In this document: one piece after another, positions 8,701 through 17,660 of the stretch
Layout of the letters: each line of letters opens with the position of its first letter
Numbering within the stretch: position 1 is the first letter of the stretch
Virus record (IMG/VR): IMGVR_UViG_3300030110_000176
Location: 1 to 23,127 of that record
Origin: a virus
DNA: 23,127 bases
Reading direction: 5' to 3' (one strand)
The notes under the pieces: generated by a model
The model's database searches: none
The model's input: the letters and a program-made list of their open reading frames with translations, nothing else
Told to the model about the DNA's origin: nothing
Program-made: the position numbers and the translations under genes

Positions 8701-8882
8701 AAAGGTTAAAATTATTTGGTATTAGTTCTATAGATGAATTGTATGATCCTATCGTCAATGTTATGGCAGCTAAAGCGGTATATGATGAACGTGGAGGAGG
8801 AGAAAACGGATTAAACGCATGGACAACATATGAATTTGGTAGATATAAAGAATTTTTATCTGACCGTACACCACCTGGCTAA
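5757..8882 (+). CDS. Internal virion protein gp15-like with C-terminal lytic transglycosylase domain
   Basis: This 1041-residue ejection protein lies where T7 has gp15 (747 residues). The first ~680 residues are helical and charged and form no family I can name further. Residues about 680-725 are an acidic, Asn-rich linker. From about residue 925 there is a lysozyme-like lytic transglycosylase domain: an AMAESRGD motif whose Glu (E944) is the likely catalytic acid, then SIGLFQINM, then a PIVNVMAAKAVYDERGG segment and an AWTTYEFGRYKEF end, all typical of the SLT family. It would cut peptidoglycan during DNA entry. In T7 this activity lies at the N-terminus of gp16, so the domain is in a different protein here. 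The ATGA and TAATG junctions link it to its neighbours. Confidence 0.87.
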   Translation: MTDSYIGTEFKSGTRPRDTFVQQSKIAPVNTQDAIGQLASALSTINPGLNKLIEQNIKEKIAEDQAEGQRMAIEETVDSGGFLNVVDNYRKTNGDVAANNLIGGSMFIQGQYERTKAKLGQQSLKNALDNGYTNTLLPFVDPETGETIQKPINSFAPNDPVVQAWRDGIVKKHTDKLSDVRPAFLNKHFYPKMQEHVFNNANHHIKENRKYKITQIQTQSTQVVTAFAATYSKYRDIQPYTDLELEQIEDGTFIGDVDPNRKAYAESLQIVEDYATGLRNLGLTGTNAKTTFDIISKSIINNAKILASSGNPADQQVARDFPVKMASLIRYGNDGGTLVNHPEFKEEYAKFQYNFDDSARKRIEGRQKLGNTFANVEFNKDMENIWYNTEEVDGKTVITTRSRKEVQNEFAKLQTKYRTIIDKVNERGYADNIELKTDLEKLKQYMSYGFGSQDTGVLYQLLAEIQANHPTLDDKAYGMIDKVREDIAKHKTIADRIEDTRTDIYKITNPYFGILGLGQYGSNFEQKKINQFTIQTDKLLRQYYYSRLQVQKDDDGTYFYGHDAVDFDTFKQNIIISAQVATGNLSFAEADKIPGFVYMYDVTKIPIPNTSFATTDKEGIESVISPGEEDIKTRIPGFVGVGTNTIRDQNTANIAAQKGLTFNPEASQKQGRAVFDNQPRSNDNVDGTFDDNQTTEIENDNSEINEVVNKGTNVEEEENLNAEVELADTNNAVKVSRKVLETLIENGSVKFSAGSYVDDDGNTYASSEPVDMKTTTGNKPLIENNKNVFEQDPVDADGYVKNISQSVFQRLQQQKLIKPIQKDGKTFYENVMSGEMYQLATPLQTNNVQSDIPSQVETAPGFNINDIQNSSQIRSDASTGLGAKEGDFIAMSPTEKNNVKQKLTSILKDVDTTKIPQNTIQEMLLAVGFSPREARILAAVAMAESRGDATTDTVKSGTDPNKENEFSIGLFQINMEDRFKEQRLKLFGISSIDELYDPIVNVMAAKAVYDERGGGENGLNAWTTYEFGRYKEFLSDRTPPG

Positions 8883-11800
8883 TGACAAACTCAAACCCAA
8901 ACTTCAACCCTAATATAGACGAAACAGATTCAGCAGAGTCTAATATACCCCCTATAGAAGAGTTAGTAGAAGAAAATAAACAAAATATAGAACTTAATAG
9001 TTTACAAACAGAAGGTACAGACCCTAAAGGTAAAGCTATAAAAAATAGAAGAGGTAGAACTATAGGATATGAAAACGATACAGAAGAAGGTTTTGATAAA
9101 GACGCATTTTTAGATTACAAAAACAACAACTATACAAATCCACAAATAGGTAGGTCTGTTGTAAGAAACAATGAGTCAGATGTTGAAAGAAGTGAGTTTA
9201 ATCAAAAAGATTTATTTGCAGAATTTGAACAAAACATAAGACCTTTATCTATATTAGAAAAAACATTTCCTAGTAATTTACGTTTTCAATTAACACAAGA
9301 GGAAAGAAATAAATTTGCTGTAAGAAAAGAAGATGGAACTATAGATCATGCAGCTACAGATAGAAAATTTACAACTTTAGGAGAAAACAAATATGCGAGA
9401 GCATCAGTAGCAGGTGTAGCAAACATACCAAATGAGTTATATAAAATAGGTCGATATATAGGTGGAGACAGAACACCTGATAATTTATATGCACTACAGG
9501 ATTTAGGGTTAGAACTAGAAGATGACAAAGATGATTTTGCTTATCAAACTACAAAATTTCTAGCAGGGTTTTTATTGCCATACGCAGGTCTAAGTAAGAC
9601 AGGAAAGGTTCTTAGCGGTTGGAAAATGTTAAAAGGAGTAAATGGTCTAGGACTTGCTAACCCTGCCTTCAGATCTTTTGTAGCAGGTAGTGTTGCAGAA
9701 ACTATAGCTATAGATGCTTATGACGAAAACTTTTTTAATTTTCTTATAGATATAGATACACCATATTTAGATTTTGCAAAACCATTATTTGAAGTTTTAG
9801 CTGCTGACGAAACAAGAACGGAAGATTTAGGTACAGCAAAATTAAGACAGTTTTTAGCAGGTGGTATTTTTGGTGAAGTTTTAGGTTATGGAGGATCTAA
9901 GGTTGCACAAAAACTTATATTAGAACCTATTGGTTATGGAGCCAGAGCAACAGGTAACGGTGCTTTATTTTTAGCAGATCAAGGTAGTCAAGTTATAAGA
10001 AGGACTATGGATGAATTTATGCCACCTACTATTTTAAGTAAGGAGCAAATAAAAAGTAGAACTATACAGTTATTAAAAGATATAAAAGCAAATCCAAAGC
10101 GTTTAGAATTTTTTAAAAAACAAATAGATATTCTTAATAACGCAAACGTTACTGAGACTGCTGGTTTCGTACCAAAAGAAATGGCAGATGAGATTACAGA
10201 ATTAGATAGAGTTGCAAAAAGGGTAGAAGATTTAATTGTAAGAGGTGATCTTGTATATACAGAAGGTGCATTAGATTTTGAACCTGATGCTGATTCAATG
10301 GAATATTTTACACAAAAGATATTTCAAGAACTTAGTGAAGGAACATTAAATAATCAACGTTTAGATGATTTGTTAAGACAACAACCTTTACTAACTTTTA
10401 AACAAAGTAAAGAACAATCATTTACAAGAGTCTCAGAACGTATAGAAGGATTACGTAGCTATAGAGGTATAGAACGTACAGAAAGGTATCTTAATAATTT
10501 AGCTAGAGATAGAGTTATAGGCTTAGAAGAAGTAGACGAAATTAGAGATTTTCTTAATTTTATAGGTAGAGAAGCATTTGACGATATTGTTTTAGAGCAA
10601 GATGCAACTTTAAGTAGAGCAACTTTAGGTAATTATAATTTTAATAAATCACTTATAAAACTTAGAAATACAACTATTAAAGAAGGTCGTATGAGTGAAG
10701 TACTTATACATGAGCTATGGCATAGTCTTAGTAGAAACCTACCAGATAAACAGTTACGAAAACTTACAGGAGAGTTTGCTAGAGCAAGAAACAAGTTTTT
10801 ACAGACACATGAAGCTGGTAAACGAGCATTTATAGCAAAAACAAGTATTCAAGAAATGCAAGTTATAAAAAATTTAGAAGCATTTAATCAACCAGGTAGA
10901 ATAACAAGTCCAGTAAAAGTAACAGAAGCAAACTTTAACAGACTTGCATCTAAGCATTACGATAAAGAATTTAAATTTGTAGGTGATAGTTATCAGTTTT
11001 TAAATATTGATGAGTTTTTTGCAGTTAATATGACAAAAATGTTTGAAGATTATGCACTTGAGTTAGAAACCTTAGCACCAAAAGGAACATTTAAATACAT
11101 AACACAAATAGTTTCAGAAATGTTTAGAGATACATTGGCAAGTATTAGGTCTGTACTTGGATTAGAGCAAACAAAAAATATATTTAATATGTATAAGAGA
11201 AGAATGTTTAAGCAAAGACTTAGTAATTATCCTTTAGAGTTTCGTAACTTAGACAAAATGCCAACAGAGTTAGAAGCAACTCTTAATGCAAAAATGCCAG
11301 GAGATAAAGGATTTAAAAGACAAAGAATAAAAGCTAGATTTAACCGTAATTTATATGGTGATGGTCAAGAAATAACAATAGCTGAAAGGGTTGCAGATAA
11401 TTTATTAGATCTAGATCCTAAAGCACCTTTTAGGATGACGCATGCAGAGACTATAGGTTATGCACATGGCGAGCTACCAGAACATGTATATAAGGATATA
11501 GTTGCTGCTGCTGGTGCAATGAATACAGGCAACCCTACAAAGAGGTTAAGAGTTAAATTATTAAGAGCCTTAAATCTACAAAAAGAGATTATAGGTAACA
11601 TGAAAACTAACATACATGAGTTAGAAAAATATGCACTTACAGGATCACAAATACCACAAGAGATAATAGATGAAGTTGCTTTAGATTCTTATCGTTGGAT
11701 AAAATTTAATACACCTACTAAGAAAGTTGTAAGTGAAGTTGCAGGTACTTTAGATGCAATAAAATTAGTAGGAAAAGAACCACCAGAAGGTGCTATATCT

Positions 11801-14365
11801 ACAAAATTAGGAAGAAGAAAAAAAGATACTTTACCTAAAGGAAATATAAAAAATCAAGTTGCAGGTACATTAAAAAGAATAGAAGAAGAAGAGTTATTAC
11901 CAAAACCAGAGGAGATAGCAAAAGCTATTAGTGACATGCAAACTAATGGTGATATAGAAGGTATATTGACATATGCAAGAAGAATGATGATACTTGCAGA
12001 TGATCCTAAACAAGCTGGTCGATTTATAGCAAAAGCACCTCTAACACAGGCACTATTTAAAACTGGCAGTATTGCTAACGAATTGTTTATAAATAGTATT
12101 TTATCTGCACCAGAAACACAGATAGTAAATACTATAGGTTCTTTATTTAACGTTGCTCTTGCACCTGTAGATTTATTTTTAGGTAGTGGTATAGGTGATG
12201 CTGCACTAAAAGGTAGAGCTATAAAAGAGTTTACAGCAATGTTTTCTACCTTAGAACAGAGTTTTATATTAGCAGGTAAGGCTCTTAGAGGTGGAGAAAG
12301 TATTATAGATCCACATCATATGTTTGGTGTACAAGATGGGATGAGAGGTAGAGGTAGATATGCTATGCAGTTTGAAAACGAAATGAGTAATCCATTTATT
12401 GCAACTATTAATTTACTTGGTTCAGTTGCAAGATTACCTTCTAGATTTCTTATAGCAGGTGACGAACTTATAAAAAACGTTGCATTTAGAAGTCATGTAA
12501 CAGGTGAATTTTATGAGCAAGCCTACAGGCAAGGTTTAAAGGGTGATGCTATGAAGAAATATATACAAGAAAAAACAAGTAGAGTATTTGATATTGTAGA
12601 AAAACATAAGTTTAGTGCAGATAAAAAGAACAAAGATATTTTAGAAGCATATTTAAGAGGTATAGATTTTGCACAGGACAAGACATTTACATCACAAATA
12701 GGTGGTAGTGGTATTACAGGTCTTGGTGGAGGTAAGTTTACAAATGATGTAGCAACAATAATGAAGCATCCAGTAATGAAACCTATAGCACCTTTTGTCA
12801 CTACACCAGTAAATATAGGTAAGAGTGTTATTAGAAGAGCAGGTGTATCTATACCAGGTCAACCTAAAATGAACGCTAGTTTAGGAAGAATATTAGCTGA
12901 ACATAATGACAGATTATTTAGTCCAGACATGGCTACAAGAATGAGAGCTAACGGAGAAAGTATTACAGGTGGTTTGTTAATAGGATCATTTGTAACGTTA
13001 GCAGTAGCAGCAGATAATCCAGAAGCACCCATAGCTTTAGTAGGAGGTGGTACTACATTTAATACTGAGAAGCGTAGACAGACACAATTTGGATTTAGAC
13101 AATTACCATATAGTTTTAGATTTTTAAAGAAAACAAACGGTATGTTTGGTGAAGTTGTAAGAAATGAAGATGGTAGTCCACAATATGTATATATAGATTT
13201 TATTTCTAGATTAGAACCTATAGCATCATTACTTATGCTTGCTTCTGACTTTGCAAATGTAAGTAAGTTTCAAGGTGAAGAAGATGATAGAAACCTAGCA
13301 GCTACATTACGTGTATTAGTAGGTAATAACTTAAGTAATAAATACTTTATACAAAGTGTAGGTAATTTATTTGATTTGATGAATAATCCTACCAGGTTAG
13401 AGTCCTGGTTAAGGCAACCTGCTAATTATATTGCAGCTATAGGTGCATATCCTATAGGTCTTAGAAAGAGTTTACGTAGGGCTAGAGGTGAAGATTGGAC
13501 ATCTACATTAGGTCAAGTTTATGAAAACGGTAAATTTATAGGTAAAGGTATGGGAATAGAAAAAGGTGAATTAGATCCACAAGAAATAAGTAAAGTAGAT
13601 GCTGGTAATTATGAAGAAGATTTTATGATGGGTATGTTTGAAGGTAATGATTTAGGAAGCCTTAAAACAAAACGCAAACCATTTTTAATGAACTCATTAG
13701 ACGTTTTAGGTACTATGGTTATGCACACAGTTAATAATGATTTAGCACCTAGATTAAATCCATTATCAGGCAAGCCATATAAAAACTTTGGAACGATACC
13801 TTTTGTTGGCGGTATTAGATACAGCGAAAGTAGTACAGATCCTAACGAAGTACTATTAAAAAAATATGATCTTAATTTAGTACCTGTATCAGATATTCTT
13901 AGTGAGAATAGTAGTATGGTTGTAAGTAATGTAAATTTAAAATCTAAAGAACTACATACATTAGAAAATCTTACATCCAGTATAAAAATAGATTCACCTT
14001 ACGGAAATAATTTACAATTTAACCAGGCATTGTATAAGTTACAGCAGACTACAGAATTTAAAACATTTATGAAAAACTTTAATACACCCCAAGATGATAG
14101 ATTTCCTGATAATGAGTCATATGTAGAGTTTCAAAATCAACAAAGAAGATATATGAACAATATGATAAATCGACTTTATAGAGCCTACAAAGAACAGGCA
14201 GTTAATGTTTTAATAGATAGAAAGCGTGGACTTTTATCAAATGACTTTTATGATAGGGTTGAAGCTGGTAATAATCGTGAACGCTTACGTATTATGAACG
14301 AGCAATCAACAAACGCTAGTGTACAAAATGTTAGCGGATTAGAAGATTTACTTAGGACTGTCTAA
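8882..14365 (+). CDS. Giant internal virion protein gp16-like with zincin metallopeptidase motif
   Basis: At 1827 residues this is the largest gene, in the position of T7 gp16 (1318 residues), the ejected inner-core protein. The N-terminal 60 residues are acidic and Asn-rich. Residues about 590-790 contain a zincin pattern: VLIHELWHSL gives HExxH at H610-E611-L612-W613-H614, and IDEFFA about 97 residues later supplies a likely third zinc ligand (E711), followed by a basic amphipathic helix. Hydrophobic segments occur near 1075-1110 and 1360-1380, and an AGDELIKNVAFRS motif lies between them, as in large polyvalent phage proteins. I see no transglycosylase motif here; that domain is in the preceding gene. 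A protease role in head maturation or in the host envelope is inferred. Confidence 0.85.
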   Translation: MTNSNPNFNPNIDETDSAESNIPPIEELVEENKQNIELNSLQTEGTDPKGKAIKNRRGRTIGYENDTEEGFDKDAFLDYKNNNYTNPQIGRSVVRNNESDVERSEFNQKDLFAEFEQNIRPLSILEKTFPSNLRFQLTQEERNKFAVRKEDGTIDHAATDRKFTTLGENKYARASVAGVANIPNELYKIGRYIGGDRTPDNLYALQDLGLELEDDKDDFAYQTTKFLAGFLLPYAGLSKTGKVLSGWKMLKGVNGLGLANPAFRSFVAGSVAETIAIDAYDENFFNFLIDIDTPYLDFAKPLFEVLAADETRTEDLGTAKLRQFLAGGIFGEVLGYGGSKVAQKLILEPIGYGARATGNGALFLADQGSQVIRRTMDEFMPPTILSKEQIKSRTIQLLKDIKANPKRLEFFKKQIDILNNANVTETAGFVPKEMADEITELDRVAKRVEDLIVRGDLVYTEGALDFEPDADSMEYFTQKIFQELSEGTLNNQRLDDLLRQQPLLTFKQSKEQSFTRVSERIEGLRSYRGIERTERYLNNLARDRVIGLEEVDEIRDFLNFIGREAFDDIVLEQDATLSRATLGNYNFNKSLIKLRNTTIKEGRMSEVLIHELWHSLSRNLPDKQLRKLTGEFARARNKFLQTHEAGKRAFIAKTSIQEMQVIKNLEAFNQPGRITSPVKVTEANFNRLASKHYDKEFKFVGDSYQFLNIDEFFAVNMTKMFEDYALELETLAPKGTFKYITQIVSEMFRDTLASIRSVLGLEQTKNIFNMYKRRMFKQRLSNYPLEFRNLDKMPTELEATLNAKMPGDKGFKRQRIKARFNRNLYGDGQEITIAERVADNLLDLDPKAPFRMTHAETIGYAHGELPEHVYKDIVAAAGAMNTGNPTKRLRVKLLRALNLQKEIIGNMKTNIHELEKYALTGSQIPQEIIDEVALDSYRWIKFNTPTKKVVSEVAGTLDAIKLVGKEPPEGAISTKLGRRKKDTLPKGNIKNQVAGTLKRIEEEELLPKPEEIAKAISDMQTNGDIEGILTYARRMMILADDPKQAGRFIAKAPLTQALFKTGSIANELFINSILSAPETQIVNTIGSLFNVALAPVDLFLGSGIGDAALKGRAIKEFTAMFSTLEQSFILAGKALRGGESIIDPHHMFGVQDGMRGRGRYAMQFENEMSNPFIATINLLGSVARLPSRFLIAGDELIKNVAFRSHVTGEFYEQAYRQGLKGDAMKKYIQEKTSRVFDIVEKHKFSADKKNKDILEAYLRGIDFAQDKTFTSQIGGSGITGLGGGKFTNDVATIMKHPVMKPIAPFVTTPVNIGKSVIRRAGVSIPGQPKMNASLGRILAEHNDRLFSPDMATRMRANGESITGGLLIGSFVTLAVAADNPEAPIALVGGGTTFNTEKRRQTQFGFRQLPYSFRFLKKTNGMFGEVVRNEDGSPQYVYIDFISRLEPIASLLMLASDFANVSKFQGEEDDRNLAATLRVLVGNNLSNKYFIQSVGNLFDLMNNPTRLESWLRQPANYIAAIGAYPIGLRKSLRRARGEDWTSTLGQVYENGKFIGKGMGIEKGELDPQEISKVDAGNYEEDFMMGMFEGNDLGSLKTKRKPFLMNSLDVLGTMVMHTVNNDLAPRLNPLSGKPYKNFGTIPFVGGIRYSESSTDPNEVLLKKYDLNLVPVSDILSENSSMVVSNVNLKSKELHTLENLTSSIKIDSPYGNNLQFNQALYKLQQTTEFKTFMKNFNTPQDDRFPDNESYVEFQNQQRRYMNNMINRLYRAYKEQAVNVLIDRKRGLLSNDFYDRVEAGNNRERLRIMNEQSTNASVQNVSGLEDLLRTV

Positions 14366-16440
14366 TGGCTACTAACACCACAGCTACAGCTACAAATCAT
14401 ACAGGAAACGGTAGTACTACTAACTTTGCAATATCTTTTTCTTTTTTAGCCAATGCAGAAATAGATGTAACAGTAGCAGGTGTATTAAAAACATTAGATA
14501 CTCATTATACGATTAGCGGATCTACAGTTACATTTACTTCTGGTAACACCCCTGCTAATGGTGCTGCTGTTAAATTTCAAAGAGATACAAATATAAGTGC
14601 AAAGAAGGTAGATTTTACAGATGGTAGTGTTTTAACAGAAACAGATCTTGATACAAATAGTGACCAGGTATTATTTGCTCAACAGGAGATTACAGATAAG
14701 TTAGGAGGAATAGAGGAGGGAGCAACCGCAGACCAGACAAATGCAGAAATAAAGACAGCTTACGAAGCAAACTCTGATACAAACGCATTTACTGACGCAG
14801 ATCACAACAAGTTAGATGGAATAGAAGCTAGTGCAACCGCAGATCAAACAGTAACAGAAATAAAAAGTCTTATAGCAGGTAGTCCTTTAGATGCTAGTCA
14901 TCTTGCAGCAAACTCAGTTGATAGTAGTGAACTGGCAGATGACGCAGTTACTACAAATAAAATACCTGATAACGCTGTAACAAATGCCAAAATTGCAGAT
15001 GCAGAACTAAAAACTTTGGCAGGTATGCAATCTGGTACAGCTTCTAAATTAGCTGACAGTACAGCTTTGACATCTGATATAGCAGACCTTAACCAGTTAG
15101 ATGGCTTACAAAAGGCAACAACTATAACTGATGATGATACTAAGTTTCCTACAAGTGGTGCAATCGTAGATTATGTAGCTGCACAGTTAGCACCTATTGG
15201 TGGTTTTGAAGCTATTGCAAATGAAAGTTCTTTTCCTAATACACAACCAGCATCAGGTGTAGTTATAAGTATTGCAGATGCAGGTGGAATGGCAGTTAGT
15301 AGTACTGGTACTGCATCTGGTCAAACAGTTGGTGGTACGACAGTAAATATATCTGGTATTGCTACAAACTTTCGTGGAGCTAGTGTTGCAGCAGGTATAA
15401 GATTTCTTGTCAGTTCTACAGGATCAGGTCAAAACTATACATATCACAAAGCAACTTTAAAAGAAGATGATCTGGTAAGTCTTAGTGGAGATATAAACGA
15501 CTTTTCAGAAAGATATAGGGTAGGTTCTTCTAACCCGACAACCAGTTTAGATAGTGGAGACTTGTTCTTTAATACAAGTACAGGCAAGTTGATGGTATAT
15601 AACGGAACCAATAGTACGTGGGAAGAAGCACAAAGTATTGGTAACTTTTTTATATCTACACTTAGCCCTGCCTTTGATGGCAGTACAGCAGACTTTACTA
15701 TTACTAATGCACCTACAAATGCACAACAGATATTATTAATAGTAGAAGGTGTCTTACAAAAACCTAATAGCGGTACATCTACACCGACAGAAGGTTTTGC
15801 TTTAAGTGGCAGTACAGTTAAGTTAGCTGCTGCACCTGCGGTTGGTGCAAGCTATCACGCAGTAGTAATGGGATCTACTGTAAACATTGGAACTCCAAGT
15901 GACAACACAGTAACAACAGCAATCCTACAAAACAATTCTGTATCAACAGGAAAAATACAAGACGAAGCTATAACACTTGCAAAATTAGAACATGGTACTT
16001 CTAGCAATAATGGTAAGTTTTTAAGAGCTAATAATGGTGCTGACCCTACTTTTGAGACATTAGACCTTACTGCTTTAAGTGCAGCAAACTTAACATCTGG
16101 AACTATACCTGACGCTAGATTCCCTGCTACTTTACCAGCAGCATCAGGAGCAAACTTAACTAATTTACCAGCAGGTAATTTAACAGGAACAGTAGCAGAT
16201 GCTAGGATTTCTACACTTACTGCATCAAAACTTACTGGTGCATTACCAGCTATTGATGGCTCTAGTTTGACAGGAGTTTCATCACAAAAAGCTGATGGTT
16301 GTATAACAGAAAACTCACAAACAATTTCAAATAATTACACTATGGGTACAAACAAGTCAGGAATTAGTGCAGGGCCTATAACTATAAATAGTGGGATAAC
16401 AGTTAACATTCCGTCAGGTTCACGCTATGTTATTGTCTAG
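14365..16440 (+). CDS. Tail fibre with T7 gp17-type N-terminal domain
   Basis: Residues about 1-115 match the tail-attachment domain of T7 gp17: a beta-rich opening, the pattern TISGSTVTFTSGNTPANGAAV, then VDFTDGSVLTETDLD before a helix. After it come two copies of a phage stalk repeat with DGIE(E/A)xATADQT (near residues 115 and 155), and SSELADDAVTTNKIPDNAV-type repeats that favour trimer formation. Toward the end, DLTALSAANLTSGTIPDARF and NLTGT-type units form a shaft, and the protein stops after GSRYVIV. At 691 residues it is longer than T7 gp17 (553). It starts by overlapping the gp16-like stop (TAATG) with AGGA upstream. The host receptor cannot be read from it. Confidence 0.9.
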   Translation: MATNTTATATNHTGNGSTTNFAISFSFLANAEIDVTVAGVLKTLDTHYTISGSTVTFTSGNTPANGAAVKFQRDTNISAKKVDFTDGSVLTETDLDTNSDQVLFAQQEITDKLGGIEEGATADQTNAEIKTAYEANSDTNAFTDADHNKLDGIEASATADQTVTEIKSLIAGSPLDASHLAANSVDSSELADDAVTTNKIPDNAVTNAKIADAELKTLAGMQSGTASKLADSTALTSDIADLNQLDGLQKATTITDDDTKFPTSGAIVDYVAAQLAPIGGFEAIANESSFPNTQPASGVVISIADAGGMAVSSTGTASGQTVGGTTVNISGIATNFRGASVAAGIRFLVSSTGSGQNYTYHKATLKEDDLVSLSGDINDFSERYRVGSSNPTTSLDSGDLFFNTSTGKLMVYNGTNSTWEEAQSIGNFFISTLSPAFDGSTADFTITNAPTNAQQILLIVEGVLQKPNSGTSTPTEGFALSGSTVKLAAAPAVGASYHAVVMGSTVNIGTPSDNTVTTAILQNNSVSTGKIQDEAITLAKLEHGTSSNNGKFLRANNGADPTFETLDLTALSAANLTSGTIPDARFPATLPAASGANLTNLPAGNLTGTVADARISTLTASKLTGALPAIDGSSLTGVSSQKADGCITENSQTISNNYTMGTNKSGISAGPITINSGITVNIPSGSRYVIV
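16068..16160 (+). repeat. Shaft repeat shared with the last fibre gene, copy 1
   Basis: This segment encodes DLTALSAANLTSGTIPDARF and continues FPATLPAASGANLTNLPAGN. The same protein segment recurs near 19039-19160 in the last large fibre gene with only a few substitutions, while the DNA has drifted mainly at third codon positions. It is a diverged in-frame duplication of a beta-structured shaft between two fibre genes 3 kb apart. Confidence 0.75.
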
Positions 16441-16452
16441 GGGGTAAAAATT

Positions 16453-17037
16453 ATGCCAGTAGTAATTAACGGATCAGGAACAGTAACAGGAATATCAGCA
16501 GGTGGTTTGCCAGATGGAATAATACAAGCTGCGGATTTAGCAAGTGGTGTTGGTGGTAAAATTGTTAATTACGCTGTTACTTATAAAACTGATACTGCAT
16601 CTAGTGATGTTGGCTACCCTACACGAACTGGAGACTTAATATTTTTAGATTATGCAGCATCTAGTAGTAATAATAAATTATTAATTATGGCTAACTTATC
16701 TATATCAAATCAACATAGTAATAGAACTTATGGTGAATTGTATATAGGAGGATCAATTGTTACAGCATCTTTAGCTGATGCTTCTAGTAGTAGAGGGAGG
16801 TCTTCTTTTGTAGCACAGCCAAACAATGATGATGAAAAAATAATACTTATGCACCATAACTATTTACATGGTGGTTCTGGTGCAACTGCAACAAGTACAA
16901 CTAGATATTCATATAGATTTTTTCATGAAAACACTACTGCAAGAACAGTTTATCTAAACAGATCACATAATGATTCAGATACTGGTGTTGCTGCGAGGTC
17001 TACATCATCCATTATTATTTTGGAGGTGGCAGCATGA
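16453..17037 (+). CDS. Small fibre or receptor-binding protein, EVAA-ended (copy 1)
   Basis: This 194-residue protein starts MPVVINGSGTVTGISAGGLP, a short stalk seen at the start of many marine phage fibre proteins, then has IQAADLASGVGGK followed by a beta-sandwich-like body. The C-terminal pattern (ART, VYLNRSHNDSD, then SSIIILEVAA) is shared with the gene at 17034 and more loosely with the one at 18031. It probably forms a trimeric adhesin that binds the host surface or attaches to the main fibre. An AGGGGGT ribosome binding site precedes the start by about 7 bases. Its last codons hold GGAGGT, which serves the next gene. Confidence 0.8.
   Translation: MPVVINGSGTVTGISAGGLPDGIIQAADLASGVGGKIVNYAVTYKTDTASSDVGYPTRTGDLIFLDYAASSSNNKLLIMANLSISNQHSNRTYGELYIGGSIVTASLADASSSRGRSSFVAQPNNDDEKIILMHHNYLHGGSGATATSTTRYSYRFFHENTTARTVYLNRSHNDSDTGVAARSTSSIIILEVAA
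17021..17033 (+). promoter_or_regulatory. Shine-Dalgarno sequence inside the EVAA codons, copy 1
   Basis: TGGAGGTGGCAGC encodes the final (L)EVAA residues of the 16453 gene and contains GGAGG at 17022-17026, complementary to the 16S rRNA tail. It lies 7 bases before the ATG at 17034, the ideal distance. Near-identical sequences recur at 17644 and 18551. Confidence 0.85.
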
Positions 17038-17660
17038 GCCAGATTAAGTTATTACATAGCGGTGGTAATGGTGTTTCTATAGTTGCACCCGATAGTAACC
17101 CTGCATCTGATCGTACCCTTAAGTTACCTAGTGATGGTGATGGTACTATCCTTACTTCTAATTCTTCTGTAGGTAAAATTCTTCAAGTAGTACAAGGTGG
17201 TAGTAATACTGCTTCTTCCGCAAGTGTGGCATCAAAAGCAACTCAAGATACAGGTATTCAAGTTTCTATAACACCTTCAAGTGCTTCAAGTAAAATTTTA
17301 GTAATAGCCACAATTAGTGGAAGTGCAAGTGCTAATATTAATAATTGGGCAATGACTTTACAGAAAAAAACTGGGTCAGGATCTTTTGCAAATTTAACAG
17401 CAGCTAATGGTGCAGCAGATGGTAATAGGTATTTGTCCATATCTGGAACTTATATGGATAATATTTACTCAATGTATAACGTAGGTTTTAATTTTTTAGA
17501 TACTGCCGGAAGTACAGACACATTAATATATCGAGCCGCATATTTTAATTCAAGTGGTAGTACTAGGACTTTGTATATAAATAGAAGTTCTCAGGACACA
17601 AACAATAATGATTATACAAGAGGAGCTTCTTGGATTCAAGCATTGGAGGTAGCAGCATAA
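17034..17660 (+). CDS. Small fibre or receptor-binding protein, EVAA-ended (copy 2)
   Basis: This 208-residue protein starts MSQIKLLHSGGNGVSIVAPD and has LKLPSDGDGTILTSNSSVGK, a stem typical of marine phage fibre accessory proteins. From GKILQVVQGG (about residue 47) a body follows with TQDTGIQVSITPSSASSKILV, then RTLYINRSSQDTN and the end WIQALEVAA. The body matches the 18031 gene (GKILQVV, then TPTSNTSKILI) and its end matches the 16453 gene. These are likely paralogous beta-sandwich adhesins with different stems. GGAGGT within the previous gene drives its translation. It carries its own EVAA/GGAGGT end at 17644-17656. Confidence 0.82.
   Translation: MSQIKLLHSGGNGVSIVAPDSNPASDRTLKLPSDGDGTILTSNSSVGKILQVVQGGSNTASSASVASKATQDTGIQVSITPSSASSKILVIATISGSASANINNWAMTLQKKTGSGSFANLTAANGAADGNRYLSISGTYMDNIYSMYNVGFNFLDTAGSTDTLIYRAAYFNSSGSTRTLYINRSSQDTNNNDYTRGASWIQALEVAA
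17172..17188 (+). repeat. 17-base exact repeat, copy 1 (stem-body junction)
   Basis: GGTAAAATTCTTCAAGT encodes GKILQV at the junction of stem and body in the 17034 gene. It is identical at 18133-18149 in the 18031 gene. A shorter form, GGTAAAATT, lies at the same place in the 16453 gene (16555-16563). Because the surrounding DNA has diverged, this could serve as a recombination point for exchanging bodies. Confidence 0.8.
17644..17656 (+). promoter_or_regulatory. Shine-Dalgarno sequence inside the EVAA codons, copy 2
   Basis: TGGAGGTAGCAGC encodes EVAA at the end of the 17034 gene, with GGAGG at 17645-17649. The nearest ATG downstream is at 17660, which opens only a six-codon frame. The real gene at 17693 has its own AAGGA at 17679-17683. 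Confidence 0.75.

Noticed and set aside
12523-12801. Minus-strand frame of 92 hydrophobic residues
   Set aside because: Shadow of the gp16-like gene; the hydrophobic look comes from antisense of Lys/Asn-rich codons.
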